Source of the DNA: Nymphaea colorata
Lineage: Eukaryota; Streptophyta; Magnoliopsida; Nymphaeales; Nymphaeaceae
Assembly: GCF_008831285.2 (NCBI RefSeq)
Contig: NC_045143.1
Span: 7,883,503 to 7,947,502 of the forward strand
Direction of reading: 5' to 3'
DNA: 64,000 bases
Part shown: piece by piece, positions 21,750-33,689 of the stretch
How positions within the stretch are numbered: position 1 is the stretch's first letter
Layout: every line of letters begins with the position of its first letter
Position numbers and translations under genes: made by a program
Notes under the pieces: model-generated
Database searches by the model: none
What the model was told of the DNA's origin: nothing
What the model saw: only the letters and a program-made list of their open reading frames with translations

Positions 21750-21809
21750 CAAATTCGCATCTGGGAGTTCACGAACTGCTTCATCAACATTCTCAGCAGT
21801 GGCTTTCAC
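21750..21809 (-). other. Orphan 60-bp exon-like segment, unrecognised
   Basis: On the minus strand an acceptor TTTGTCTTCAG is followed by exactly 20 open codons (VKATAENVDEAVRELPDANL) and a consensus donor, AATTTG/GTAAGG. Length, phase and splice sites fit a genuine internal exon. No partner exon is visible nearby. It may be host sequence captured by one of the transposons. I do not recognise the parent protein. Confidence 0.35.
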
Positions 21810-24800
21810 CTGAAGACAAATAAGCCTCTAATAAGTTATATCAAACCAAAGTAAAATGGAGCCCAGTTACATACAGTTTTATTCTTGAGGACATGGGAAT
21901 CATATATCCTTACTACCAATATCTAGTTGCCTACTGATGCATGCATTTAAGGTGTGTTTGGGTGACACTCTTAAACGGCCAAGTTCTGGAGGTCGCCAAT
22001 CTCAGGCGGCACCGACCCGTTGAGGAGGTTGTTCTGGAGTTGGAGCACCTCGAGCGAGGCGAGGCGGCCGATTCCTCGTGGGATGTCACCGGTGAAGTTG
22101 TTTCCTGAGAGATTGAGCTCGCGAAGTGCGGTGAACCGGGCGATGTCATTGGGAATCGCCCCAACGAGGACGTTCTCCGATAGGTTGAGGGAGCGGAGCT
22201 GGTTGCAACGGTAAAGAAGGGAGGGGAAGCCGCCGGAGATGTAGTTGTCGGTGAGGTCAAGAACGGTGAGGTTGGCAAGGTCGCAGATGGTATCGGGGAG
22301 CTCACCATGGAGTTCCTGGCTAGTAAGTTGGAGAGCAGTGACGGACGGCGTCGGTTGCGGGGGCGCACGCGACGCCGGTCCAGTTGCAGTGAGGGCCGTT
22401 GGATGTGTTCCAGGAGAGGAGAGATGGAGGGCTGTTAAACCCTTGCTTGATGCTTAGAAGCGTCAGGGCGTCGTCGGCGGCGGCGAAGAAGGGGAGAATG
22501 AGGAAGAGGAGTGTGGTAGTAGTGATGAGTGCTGTTTTCGCCATTGGTGGGGCCGACGAGGCTGGAAACCCCGGGAAGTGAAGGTATTAAAAAAAGGCCT
22601 TTTCGATGGTTCAGCAGATTGCTGTTATCGGACCCGATTTGGAAGTCCAATGGGAAGAATGGATCTAACTGGACCCGAAAGAGCCCCGGTTTGGGTAAGA
22701 GAAGGAGATACCCAGTGGAAGGCCTCGTGCTTCGACAATGCAAGGATATGGGTCTGTGGTTCGCTTGAATCTGGTTTTAGAATTTAAAAAGAAATGTTGG
22801 GGTAAAACTGTATCTGATCAAGAACGACATCATGACGCCTCCTTTCCTTGATGACTAAATTGAGCTCTCATTAAATAATTTACCTGCTTTTTTTTTTTTT
22901 TTTTTTATCTTTTGAATGACCACACTTCTAGATTCCGGTTTTGTCTTGTTTAAATAAAAAATACATATAAATTTTTAAATGTAACATAAAAATTTTTAAA
23001 TGTAAATTTTAAAATTTAAATAACACTCATATATAAAAACAAAATATTAATAAGTTTATGTATTTTTTGATAATGAAATTGAGTTGTGTGACTCGGACCA
23101 AGCAAATATACTTTTTTCAAGGTGCCTAAATAATGGGTAGCCTTCAATCTGTTTTTTGTACGTTAAGCGTTTGATTGCAACATTTGATAAGATCAAATCC
23201 TCCTGATGATCTCAAGTCTATCCTTTTTTTAATGTAAAAAAGTGAAATAAAGATTTCAAGTGTGAATGTTAGCTTTGATGTAGGAGCTCTAGTTTGATAA
23301 ACCAACGATTTTGCCGTGGATCTTTTGCTACGCGGTTGCCTTGAAGATGTTTTCCCGATTTTCCAAAACTTAGCTGGTGCAAATTTTTTTAATATTGAGC
23401 TAACATGCCAATATATCAGATTCAGCTAAATTTTCAAAAATAAACCTAAACGATTTGTGATAGGAAGATCACGCGTGACGTTTTATTATCGTTAACAAAC
23501 ACCCCCACCCTATCAGTAAATCTGTGAGTTTGGTGTTAACTAATCTAGCTTCAAAAGAATCGAATATGAAAGTTGGATCGCTTTCAGATTTAAAAAACTA
23601 CATAAGAGACCATATTCAGATTTTAACGGCCATACATTTGTAAGTCAGTTCTTGGCATATTTTAATGCAGATCATATTCAGATTTGGAAGTGGATTTAAA
23701 AATCAGATTTAGCTTGGAATCAGATTACAAATTCAGATTTATATTAATATATGATATAGAGTACACTTCTCCTTCAAATCCAAATCCAAATACGTAAACA
23801 TCTGAAAAAGTAGATATTGTAGAGAATAATCCAGGCCAAGAATTATTCATTCAAATTCGAATTGGAACCCAAATATCTGAATATCTTACTTGATAAAGGG
23901 GACGTCAATATTGAAATAGATCCAGATTAGACATCCAATCAAACTACTTTAAGTGAGTAGGACATGAAAGCAAAGATTTTAAGCGATTAAGAAATTGGCA
24001 CATATAAACACGATTCCTCCTCATAAAAGGATATGGATATTTTGGCCCTTGTCATATATAAAAATTTCACTTGTCATATGTAAAAATTTTGAAAAATGAT
24101 ATTTCGACTCCTCTATCAAAATTTAGAAACTTTAATTTAGTCTTCCTCATAAAAAATTTCTGACTCTACTCTTGAAGGTAACTACCCTGTATGTTGGCTT
24201 CGGCAACAAGGTTGCAAGTTGGGCATCATGTGCTCCGGGCAAAAGAAAGAGGGAAGAGAAAGAGAAAATACAAACTTTTTGGAAAGTGCAATTTTGAATC
24301 TTAAATAAGCTGCAAGTTGAAAATTTGAGGAATACCAGGGACGCGAAAAGAAATGGTTAGAGTTAATGCACATCTGCAAATTGAAAAGAACCTAAGCTGA
24401 TGAGTAGCTTTAGTAAGTTTAGTACATTGGCTGATGAGAATCAGAATTTGGATTAAAAAAAAAAAAGATTGTGTGTTATTTCAACAATATTAAGAAAATT
24501 GTGTTTTTCACTAGCCTAACTAATTTGGGTGTATTTTAAAAAATAAATAAAAAATATTAAATTCGGATAAATTAAATCTAAGCAAAAAATTAAAGCAGCA
24601 TGACCTTTAGCTTAAAAATATCACATTGAACTTCCTCTATTTAAGTAAAATATAAAGTATGACTTTTAGTTGCACACTGTCATGCACGATCAAACTGAGA
24701 AATCAATGGACTTTTGGTTGTAGGGACACTGTTATTAGTGGCCAGTAAATCAAGGTAATGCTCGTGGCTTCCGCGGCTGTACCATTTGGTGGAGGTTCCA

Positions 24801-24925
24801 ATCTCACAGGTTGAGTTTCTGTGAGGTGGAATCCACACTTTTGTATCTTAATTTAATGTTAAAACTTGGGAGAAATAAGTTATATGTGATGACCCAACAA
24901 GATTTGGGCTGACCACTGTTCCCTA

Positions 24926-25115
24926 GTCAATTACAAATTTACTAACTATATATTTAGTGTCCCAGAAAAAAATTTCTACAATTTATATATATATATATGT
25001 CTTTTATTACCCAAGGCAATTACAAATTTACTAACTATATATTTAGTGTCCGAGAAAAAAATTTCTACAACTTTTATATATATATATATTTATATGTCTT
25101 TTATTACCCAAGGCA
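24926..25115. repeat. Tandem duplication of about 90 bp
   Basis: CAATTACAAATTTACTAACT ... TAGTGTCC(C/G)AGAAAAAAATT ... TATATATGTCTTTTATTACCC is present twice back to back, differing mainly in the length of the internal TA run. Confidence 0.75.
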
Positions 25116-25250
25116 TGTACGGCATAGGGAGGCTGGACGGAATCCTCCCCTTGAAATTGATAATGGGCTTGCTGGGTCTCCTCCAAGCGATGTTGGACAA
25201 TGAAACCCTGCCGTACCCACTAGCGACCGGAGGAGGGAAGTGCAGGGAGA
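25105..25250. repeat. Dispersed repeat, copy 2 (partner at 3548-3740)
   Basis: It shares GGGCTTGCTGGGTCTCCT, GATGTTGGACAATGAAACCC and GGAGGAGGGAAGTG in the same order and spacing as 3548-3740. It is followed by GAGAGAGAGA and a (TA)n run at 25267-25322, as copy 1 is. Confidence 0.6.
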
Positions 25251-25265
25251 GAGAGAGAACTGCTC

Positions 25266-25312
<47 letters not shown>

Positions 25313-27124
25313 TATATATATAGGTAAAAACTAGACATTTAGGTCAGGGATAAAAACCAAAGTTATTTTAAATAAATTATAAACATCCTAATATACTTAT
25401 AAAAGCTATTTTGATATAAAACATGCTTTGGTTTTTATGCAAAATGTTAATTTTTCTATTATGAACATGGTTGATGCTGCGAGAGCAATTCATTTTCGCT
25501 GATGATAAAAACACTATTAAAACCTAAAAAAGAATCAACTTAATATATATTTTGCACCAACGTATCCTTAAGATCTTATTGGTAAGGTTAGATTAAAAAA
25601 AAAACACACTTCAAATATCAATTTAGTATAAAACTTGCTTTAGTTTAAGTTAATTTTTCTACAAATGAAAGATGTTTCTGTGATCAAAAATTTGATGTTA
25701 TATAAGCGGTTCAATTTTACTTATCATAAAAGTGCAACCCAATTCAAAAAATAATTAACTTAATATATGTTTCTCATCACATATTATTGAAGCCATACCC
25801 ATGAGGTTAGATCACAAAAAAAAAAAAAACAAACACTTTAATAATCACATTGGTTTTTGTCCCTGACCCAGTGATCTAAGACCTATCAATTGCTCATACA
25901 TAGGCATGTTCTTTTGGGCTAATTTTGTTATAGTGAGACCTGGCATTACTGTGAAAACATGTGGGAAAAATAATAAGCCAGCCAAGCAGGAAGCGTTTGC
26001 ACTTAAAATGTGAGGAGCATCACATGGGGGCAAACATGAACGCAAAGAAGTGAACTCTTTGCACCCATTGTTGTGGATAGCAGTTTGAAATCAGGGATGG
26101 AACTATGTTTTTTTTGTCGCAAAGATAAAAATAGTTTCGAAATTTTAACAAGTGCCAAAATATAATTTTTAAAAATTTTCCTAATAAGTTGAACTAATGA
26201 TTTTTAAAAATTTTACCTAATTTTTATTTCTTTAAACATGGGAGGCACAACTGTAGCCTTGTATTCTTACACGTTCCCTCGATCCGCAAAAGGAGGGGGG
26301 TGGGGGGTGGGGAGAGAATTAGAAATTTCTACCTGCTTCCAAACTTCTTCATTTGGTCCTTTTAAAGCAAATGGCTTTTTCTTTAGCTCATTAACAACTT
26401 TTTGTATTTCCCTACATGTGACATTATCATGCATCATGTATCATTGTGTGGTGTACACCTTACAATATAAGCAGCTTTCATGTGTCATGAAATTATCTGT
26501 CATGTAACTTTTAGGGTGTTCCAGTCTTCTCCTTTTAAGGCACACTCATCCGTACATGTAGACCCCAAGTTCAAGTATAAAAACTGTGCTTTGATACCAC
26601 TATAACAATCCAACCCTCTCCCTGTCTCAAGCCCTTGGTCCAAGTGTTAACCTGTGCTTTAATACCACTATAATGGCTCAACCCTCTACAACCTGCCCTC
26701 TAACAGTTTCGGTTCTAGCATAAAAAAAAAAGAAGTTAAAAATCAGGACAATCAACTTCTTTAACAAGACTCTTTATAAGTTATTGAAAATTTCTTATAA
26801 TCTTCAATACGAAACTAAACATTGAAGGTGTTAGATGACTACTACTCATCACTCTCTCGATGTGCTACCTCTCACATCACTCTCTCGATGTGCGACCTCC
26901 CATCAGTATGAGTCTAATTTAAAATCAGCAAACTTGTTCCTACACAATCCCTTCACTTCTTTTTGTCGAGAGATGTATAGTATAGAAGATGTATAGTATA
27001 GCTTAAGCTTATGGATCAGTTAGCACTCTAGCTAACGAGTGTCCTGCTCATAACCTATGTCCCCAAGCAATCCTGAATTATGGAGGCAATAGGAAAGGGG
27101 AAGGGGTTTCAACCTCCTTGGGGT

Positions 27125-27440
27125 CAAGTCTGGGCACCGGACCGGGCCGTCGCCGGGTACTCGGTAACCGACTCGACTCGGGCCCAGGCACGGAAGAAAA
27201 GAACTAGGGTCGGCCCGATAATGATTTTTTTTTTAAAATTTATCAATTTTTATATATGTTTATAATATTTTATTATGATTAATTATACTAACACACTTTT
27301 TTATTTAAAAATATATTTTTAAATTTAATCGAGCTGGGTTCGAAATTGGGTTTTTCGAGTCAGACTAGGCCTGTGTTTTGGATGTCGGGCGAGCCCCAGG
27401 CCCGACTCATTATCGAACCATGTCTAGCTGGGCCGGCGTG
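27125..27440. repeat. GGGCC-rich MITE-like repeat, third copy
   Basis: GC-rich ends (CACCGGACCGGGCCGTCG and CGGGCGAGCCCCAGGCCCG ... GCTGGGCCGGCGTGATGCCC) enclose an AT-rich core from 27225 to 27330. The left end matches 5565-5600. This is the most complete of the three copies in the window. Confidence 0.5.
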
Positions 27441-28425
27441 ATGCCCAGAGTTACTTAGGTTGTCTCCCACCCTAACCCCATTCTACCTCATCCCATGTTA
27501 GAAGATCAGCGTCTACGCGCACTTCCAACATGTCACCAATTCTATCACTTTTGCCGTTCAAAGCTACCTGACTTTGTGTGGAGTGGCAATAGTTGCATTG
27601 GTAAGGCCTCCTTAACGACATATCTTATCTCTTTCACCATTCTTATCTACTTGACACTGTGTGCGAAGGCAAGAGTTGCAATGTTAAGCCTTCTTCAACA
27701 TCATGTTGACTTCTTGTCTGCCTCTTACTATTTTTTTTTTTCAAATTCACCATGCCATTTGAAAATTCCACATTATGTGAGTAAGGACCAAGGCATTTTA
27801 TTCAGGTTGCTGGCAATACAATTTGGCAAACAGCCATTATTGCTAAGGCCGGCACAAGCTCCGTAAGATAATGAAATATGGGAAGTTATAGACCTGCTAC
27901 CAGAGAAATGAACCAATGAATGAATGCAAATGGGTCTATAAGATAGACAACCATGCCGATGAATCCATTGGATGAAATAACATCTTAGTCACTAAAGGCG
28001 ATACACAAGTGGATGGGTTTGATTTCATGAGATGTGATGTGTCCTTTTGGTCATATTGATGTTAACAAATTTTTTTTTTAGCCTCCTTTGCATCCCAATT
28101 TAGGGGTGTGATTATTTGTTAAAAAATCATTAGTTGGTCTCAAACAATCATCCCAAAGATAGTTTGGCCATTGTATCATCTGGGTGGCTTGGAGGGGCAT
28201 AGCTAAAATGACATGCCAACAGTTCGAAACCAGAGGAGGGCTATGCTCTGACCATAAATAGGTTGGATCCAACGTGTTGAGATCTCATCACTTGGTGCCA
28301 ATGGTGGAGGCAGAATATTTTTATGAGGGATATCAAATTAAAGTTTTTAAATTTTAATTAAGGTCAAAATATTATTTTTTAAAATTTTTATGTACAACCA
28401 ATGATTTTTTAAAAAATTTAAATGT

Positions 28426-28460
<35 letters not shown>

Positions 28461-28519
28461 AGGTGGGACGAAAGCCCATACGGGCTTCGTACTAATGCAG
28501 TTCTGGGTTTTCGCTCCTA

Positions 28520-31500
28520 CTAAGTGGCAGAATAACCCTTTGGCTCACCCAGAACTGCATCATCATGGTGTAATTCATGGCGGAGCAAGACATCAACAAC
28601 TTGATTCATGTCCGGCCTGACCGCGGGGAGGTTGCTGGTGCAGAGAAGTCCCAATTTAAAGACAACAAACATCTGCTCAGAGACACAGGGATTGTAGACG
28701 CGCTGGTCCATGGTTTCAGCCAGTGGCTTCTCTTCTCGAAAATATCGCCAAGCCCAGTCCACCAGGTTCATTTCTTCCCCGCCATTGCGAGCTTCCCTTC
28801 CTGTGGCTAGCTCCAGGAGGACCACTCCAAAGCTGTAGACATCGCTCTTTTCATTCACTTTCATGGTATACCCGTATTCTGAAACACACAACAGTTGTTG
28901 AACACAGTGAGTGGCAGAGAAACTCGTAAAGTTTGGATGTTAATGTAAAGTTGGGAAAGCAAATGCACCATGCTTACCTGGAGCCAAGTATCCATATGAA
29001 CCAGCGACTACAGAGACGGTTTTCGATTCACCGGTTCGTTCCATGATCCGAGCCAACCCGAAATCCGCAATCTTGGGCTTGAACTCCTCATCCAGGAGTA
29101 TGTTGCTGCTCTTGACGTCCCTGTGAATCACTGGAGGTGAGCAGCCATGGTGCATGTAGCAGAGTCCGCGAGCCGAGCCGACAGCGACTCGGTAGCGACT
29201 CGACCAGTCGAGAATCGTGTCGCTGTTGTGGAGCCACTTGTCTAGGCTACCGTTCTCCATGAACTCGTAGACGATGAGGCGCGAATTGTCCCCAGAGATA
29301 CTGCAGAGGAGTTTCACCACGTTGGCATGGCAGATGCGGCTAAGGATGCCAACCTCTACCTCGAAAAGCCGCTCCTTCTTCCGATCGACCTCCTGTTTGT
29401 CCCATATCCGCTTGACGGCGACGGCACCGTCGCCGATGGGCACCCGGTACACCTTTCCACTGCCGCCCTGGCCGATGAGGTGGTTTTTTGTTAGACCTCG
29501 TCGGATGTCTTCCTCCGTGAAGCCGAGCCTCTGGAAGGAGATAAGTTTCCAGGATTCGTAGTCGTTGAACTCGCGTCTTTCCAGGATGTGAGCCCGAAGG
29601 CGCGTCGCTGTGAAACTAATGGAGAAGAGGGCGAGGATCCCGACGACGACAAGGGTAGGGATGAGCACAGCCAAGGGAATCGGCCGAGGGGAGGAGCACG
29701 ACCGGAGAATTTGGCTTAGGGAAGGATCGGACGCACATAGCCTGGGGTTATGGAGGAAACTTTGTGCGAACGCTGCACTATCGAGGGCGCCTGGGACTTT
29801 TCCAGTTAGATCGTTGTCAGAGAGGTTGAGCTTTGAAAGTTTCAGATTGCTAAGTCCCGGTGGTATCTCGCCGGAGAGGTGGTTATCTGAGAGGTCAAGG
29901 CTGTTGAGGGACGGTAGCTGGCTGAATGACGTCGGAATCTCTCCAGTCAGCTGGTTGTTGCTGAGGTCGAGATTAGATAGTTGCAGCAACGAGCCGACAT
30001 TTGATGGTATACCACCAGAGAATTGGTTGTGGTCTAGAAGCAAGTCCGTCAGGTTCTGCAATTGGGTGATACTGGTTGGGATTTCTCCTGTGAAGCTATT
30101 CCAGCTCCCCTTAAGCACTTTCAAATATGTGATGGCCGAAAGATTCACAGGAAACTCGCCTGAAAAATTGTTGTTTTGGATCTCTAGCCTGGAAAGGTGT
30201 GGCGATGAGATGCTTGGTAGCTGTCCTGAAAACGAGTTGTGTCCAAGCGTCAACGTTTGCAGATTCCTTAACGACAGCAAATTCACCGGAATCTCTCCGG
30301 AGAACCTGTTATTGTACGCCATCACATGCTGCAGGCTCGAGCATCTGGCCAACCCTTCTGGAAATTCGCCGGAAAAATTGTTAGAGTAGGCACTCACGGC
30401 CTTTAGCTGTCCGCGCTGGCAAAGATGTTTTGGCAGCTCACCCGAGAATTCATTCTCCGCAACCTCCAAGTAAATGAGATCAGAGTAACGACCGAAATCG
30501 GGAGGGAGGCTGCCGTTAAACCTGTTGGTGAAGAGCTTCAAATCGACCAGCCTTTTCATTAGACCGATCTCGGGCGGGAGCTCACCGGATAGATCATTCT
30601 TTTCGAGGTAGAGAACTGTCAAATTCTCGAGCGTAGCAACCTGCGCCGGCAGAGTCCCGGTCAGCTGATTTTGGCTGAGGTCTATCTCCTCCAAACCGGT
30701 GGACAGTATCTGTCGGGGTATCTCGCCGGTGAGATTGTTCTGATAGAGATATAGGATTTTCAGATTGGGCAACCTGAAGATCCCTGCCGAAATGGAGCCG
30801 GTCAGCTTGTTTTGGCACACGTCCAGCCTCTCGAGCGCAGTCAGGTTGCCAAAAGACATCGGAATGGGTCCGATCAAGTTCATCTCCCGCATATACAGGT
30901 ATCTCAGCCGCTTCAGCCGTCCGATTTCAGGCCGGATCTCCGCCGGGCGGAAGGGATTAAATGCTAGGACTAGCATGGCAAGGTTCTGGAGTTCGCCGAT
31001 CTCGGGCGGCACTGAGCCGTTGAGTTGGTTGCACATCATGAAGAGTATCTCGAGAGACGCAAGGCGGCCGATTCCTCGTGGGATGTCGCCGGTGAGATTG
31101 TTCCCGGAGAGATTGAGCTCGCGAAGTTCGGTTAGCCGGGCGATGTCATCGGGAATTGCTCCGACGAGGAGGTTCTCCGAGAGGTTGAGGGACTGGAGTT
31201 GGGTGCAACGGGAAAGGAGCGAAGGGAAGCTGCCGGAGATGTAGTTGTCGGTGAGGTCAAGAACGGTGAGGTTCTTAAGGTCGCATATGGTGGCGGGGAG
31301 CTCACCATGGAGGTCGTGGCTAGTGAGGTAGAGAGCAGTGACGGCGTTGGTTGCGGGGGCGCACTCGACGCCCTTCCAGTTGCAGTGAGGGCCATTGGAT
31401 GCGTTCCAGGATAGGAGAGAAGGAGGGCTGTTGAACCCTTGCTTGATGCTTAGAAGCGTTTGGGTGTCGTCGGAGGCAGCGAAGAAGGGGAGAATGAGGA

Positions 31501-31534
31501 CGGAGAAGACGAAGGGGAGTGCTGCGGTCGCCAT
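28520..31534 (-). CDS. LRR receptor-like kinase, subfamily XI, HSL3/NUT-like, intact
   Basis: Predicted plasma-membrane receptor Ser/Thr kinase of 971 residues. Exon 1 is 31534-28978, the intron 28977-28879 (99 bp, GT/AG), and exon 2 28878-28520; the junction completes the APE glutamate. The start is the ATG at 31534; the upstream TTG is not used. Residues 1-21 form a signal peptide. An LRR N-cap (SWNASNGPHCNWKGVECAP) is followed by about 22 LRRs of 24 residues to about 590. A membrane helix lies at about 619-643. The kinase spans about 682-962: GQGGSGKV 688-695, Lys708, HRD 804-806, DFG 824-826, APE 851-853, so it is an active-looking RD kinase. From family memory the N-cap and C-lobe resemble Arabidopsis HSL3 (AT5G25930), a receptor for CTNIP/SCREW peptides; HAESA/HSL1-like is the alternative. 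No lesion is seen. A TATA-like CATAAAG lies about 65 bases upstream of the start. Confidence 0.93.
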
Positions 31535-31724
31535 TGACAATGGACGATGCTTTCGCCGCGGGAAAGGGAAGGATTTAAAGTGGCACGCTGAACCTCGCCT
31601 TTATGTATCCTGGATCCTTGAAATCCGATCGGCTGCTCCAAAAGCAAAGCAGCGAACCATTTGTTTCATGGATCCGAACTCCTCCGAGCTCTCCCAATTC
31701 AGATTTGATAAGAGCGCCAGGAAG

Positions 31725-32165
31725 TCTTTTCCGGTGTGGAAATGTGGACGACTACGGGATGACAGTTTGTCGTCCTCTATGGAAAAAATGGCAATGAGAA
31801 ACAAAATGCTTCCCTGGCTCGTTCTAATCAGTGTAGTCTTTCCTTTTCAGTTTCCTTTGTCTCCTCCCGTGTGTGATACGCCTGCCCTTAACATCATAGT
31901 CTTTATATTCATCTCATTTTTCTTTTATTAAACGATATGCATGGCCTAATAATGCAAAAGAAAATTTTCACAGGAAAAAATGTGATTAGGCCTCACCCGG
32001 AATGTCATTAATACATTCAATTCAGATCCTATATTCGATCGGACGGTTGAAAAAATTTAACATTTAATTAAGAAATCGGGTCAGATTCAAATTTAAAAAA
32101 GGACATCATAGATTCAGATTTGAAAAATGATAGAATTCGAACTCAGGTTCAGATTTAAACAAATA
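31725..32165. repeat. Duplicated upstream segment, copy A (partner 33690-34050)
   Basis: Blocks shared with 33690-34050 in the same order: GTGTGGAAATxTGGAC, ACATCATxxTCTTTATATT followed by ATCTC(A/G)TTTT, CCTCACC.GGAAT, ATACATTCAATTC, ATTxGATC and CAGATTTAAAAAA. The copy lies upstream of the intact kinase gene, so it may contain its promoter-distal region. Confidence 0.55.
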
Positions 32166-33112
32166 TTCGATCAGATCTGATTCAATTTAGTCTTAAATAA
32201 AGTTCTCTCCATTAAATTCAATTTGGTTGGGACATACATATGAAAGCAATTGATGACCCTATATGTAAAGTGATGCAAGACAACACAAGACATTTTCTCT
32301 TCTCCGACTCTTTTCTATGTGATGCAAAATGTGTCATTGGATTTTTTGTTTTTCTTTTTATTTAAGAAAATATTTTGATTTATAGGAACAATTTTGTTTC
32401 AAAGGGCCTAGTATAGCGGGTTGGATTGAAAGTTGACCAATCAATATATCATCAGTTCAAATTTTTGACTGCTATTTTTCCGGGCTGCAAACAGTGTAGA
32501 GAGTCGCACCGAGTTGAAAGTACCCTGGCCAACACGGACCTAGACCACGGAGACGTGAGGAAGTGGGTGCGCTTCGGCCTTTCACTCGCGAAATAAGGGT
32601 AACTTCTGCTCACTCAGATTTATAGAAACGAGTTTACAATTTAATCATTTATTACAATTTTTGTGAAAGATGTGAGTGTCTTAGAGATGATTAGCTTAAA
32701 ATATAAAATTAAGTCGAGGGCTTGTCGAAGAGCTCAAAGTCCCTCTTTCCCTTCTCTGATTCTTGGAATTCAGGACTGTTTCTGGACTTGATGAGGCCTA
32801 CTTTACGTTGTAAACAGAAAGGAAAAAGAAATTTGAAACTTGCAAAACTTTTAGCTACCATAAAGTATATGTGTTACTGATAACCAGAAAATCTATAGGA
32901 GACTTCTCCTGTTATTTTCTACATGATTCAGATTAAAATGTGAATAATTTGCATATATATATATATATAATGTTCTCACTTACGTAATGACTCACCATAA
33001 ATTTTTTGCCCGGATGCTGCGAACCATATGCTCGTGTGGCAATGCTTTTTTTTTTTTTATTAAAATAATTAAAAAGGAACTACGACGATTACGTTCTGAG
33101 TAACTCAGGTGG

Positions 33113-33497
33113 TGTTTGAGGACCTTGAATTTTGATTTACAATTAAAATTTTAAAAAATTTCAGTGCAAACAAAAATTAGAATGAAAATTTTGGTTCTCG
33201 TTTCCCTTGTGTTTGACAGTATGAAATTTTGATTCCAGAATTGATAACAATGGGTTTGATGAAGCATGAATTATAATTGTTGAATTGATTAATTAAAACC
33301 ATCATGACATGTAGATGGACAAAAATTTCTAAACTTTGGCAATCATAATTTTACTGCTTATATAGAATCATAATTCTGAAATTTTGATTAAAAAATGACC
33401 TTAAAATGAATCAAAATTTTTTGTTTGGTAACATAATTCTCACTTCAATAAAAAGAAGAGTTTTAATTTTAGAATTCCACGCCTAATCAAGCACCCC
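33113..33497. mobile_element. Putative MITE with short inverted ends
   Basis: The left end GGTGTTTGAGGACCTTGAAT and the right end ATCAAGCACCCCTTAAG (inverted: CTTAAGGGGTGCTTGAT) share GGTG.TTGA. The interior is rich in AAATTTTGATT and its complement. Length is about 385 bp with no ORF. Termini are approximate and no target duplication was confirmed. Confidence 0.4.
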
Positions 33498-33689
33498 TTA
33501 AGAGTCTAGTATACTGAATGACCAAAATGCCCTTGATTAATTAAAAGAACTTTTTATAAAACAAAAAAAAGCCAAAAAATTCAAAATACCAAAAAAGATA
33601 TATTTCTAAAATAATTTTTAAAATAACTTTTTTTTTGCTTGCGTACACCGAGTGGCACAGACAACTCAGTCCCTTAAAAATGGGACAAG

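Larger units (their letters stand above)
19091..21976. mobile_element. Composite transposon insertion inside the LRR kinase pseudogene
   Basis: Homology to the intact paralogue stops at 19090 (codons for the LAYNPF region) and resumes at about 21977, between two adjacent codons of the same LRR. The inserted DNA holds a Copia LTR/PBS/pol-end/LTR remnant (about 19100-19834), a hAT transposase fragment on the minus strand (20389-20670), a Copia RNase H fragment (21066-21290), and an orphan exon (21750-21809). The order of the Copia parts is not that of one intact element. No clear target duplication is visible, so the insertion was probably built in steps. Confidence 0.8.
16768..22544 (-). pseudogene. 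Broken LRR receptor-like kinase (HSL3/NUT-like), disrupted by transposons
   Basis: This is a same-orientation paralogue of the intact gene at 28520-31534. It runs from ATG at 22544 (signal peptide MAKTALITTTTLLFLILPFF) to the stop at 16768. The two-exon structure is preserved: exon 1 ends at 17182 (CCAG/GTGAGG), the intron is 17080-17181, and exon 2 starts at 17079. Lesions: a 4-bp duplication (GACG) near 22345 shifting frame in the first LRR; about 2.9 kb of foreign DNA at 19091-21976; an in-frame loss of exactly 24 codons, one LRR, near 18725; frameshifts near 18655 and 18540; a TAG at 17631-17633 in the kinase glycine loop, with Val to Gly just before it; and a frame-shifting deletion near 17510 removing the helix C/beta4 region. 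The HRD and DFG motifs survive. No full-length kinase can be made. Confidence 0.93.
22560..28440. other. AT-rich intergenic spacer between the two kinase copies
   Basis: No recognisable gene. It holds a tandem duplication (24927-25115), the dispersed repeat copy at 25105-25250, an (AT)n tract (25267-25322), two PBS-like antisense motifs near 26590 and 26660, and a GGGCC-rich repeat (27125-27430). Poly-T occurs near 22890 and 28430-28460. Confidence 0.7.

Noticed and set aside
29610..30389. 259-codon plus-strand open frame
   Set aside because: It is antisense to the LRR-coding exon of the intact receptor kinase; LRR periodicity commonly leaves the opposite strand open.
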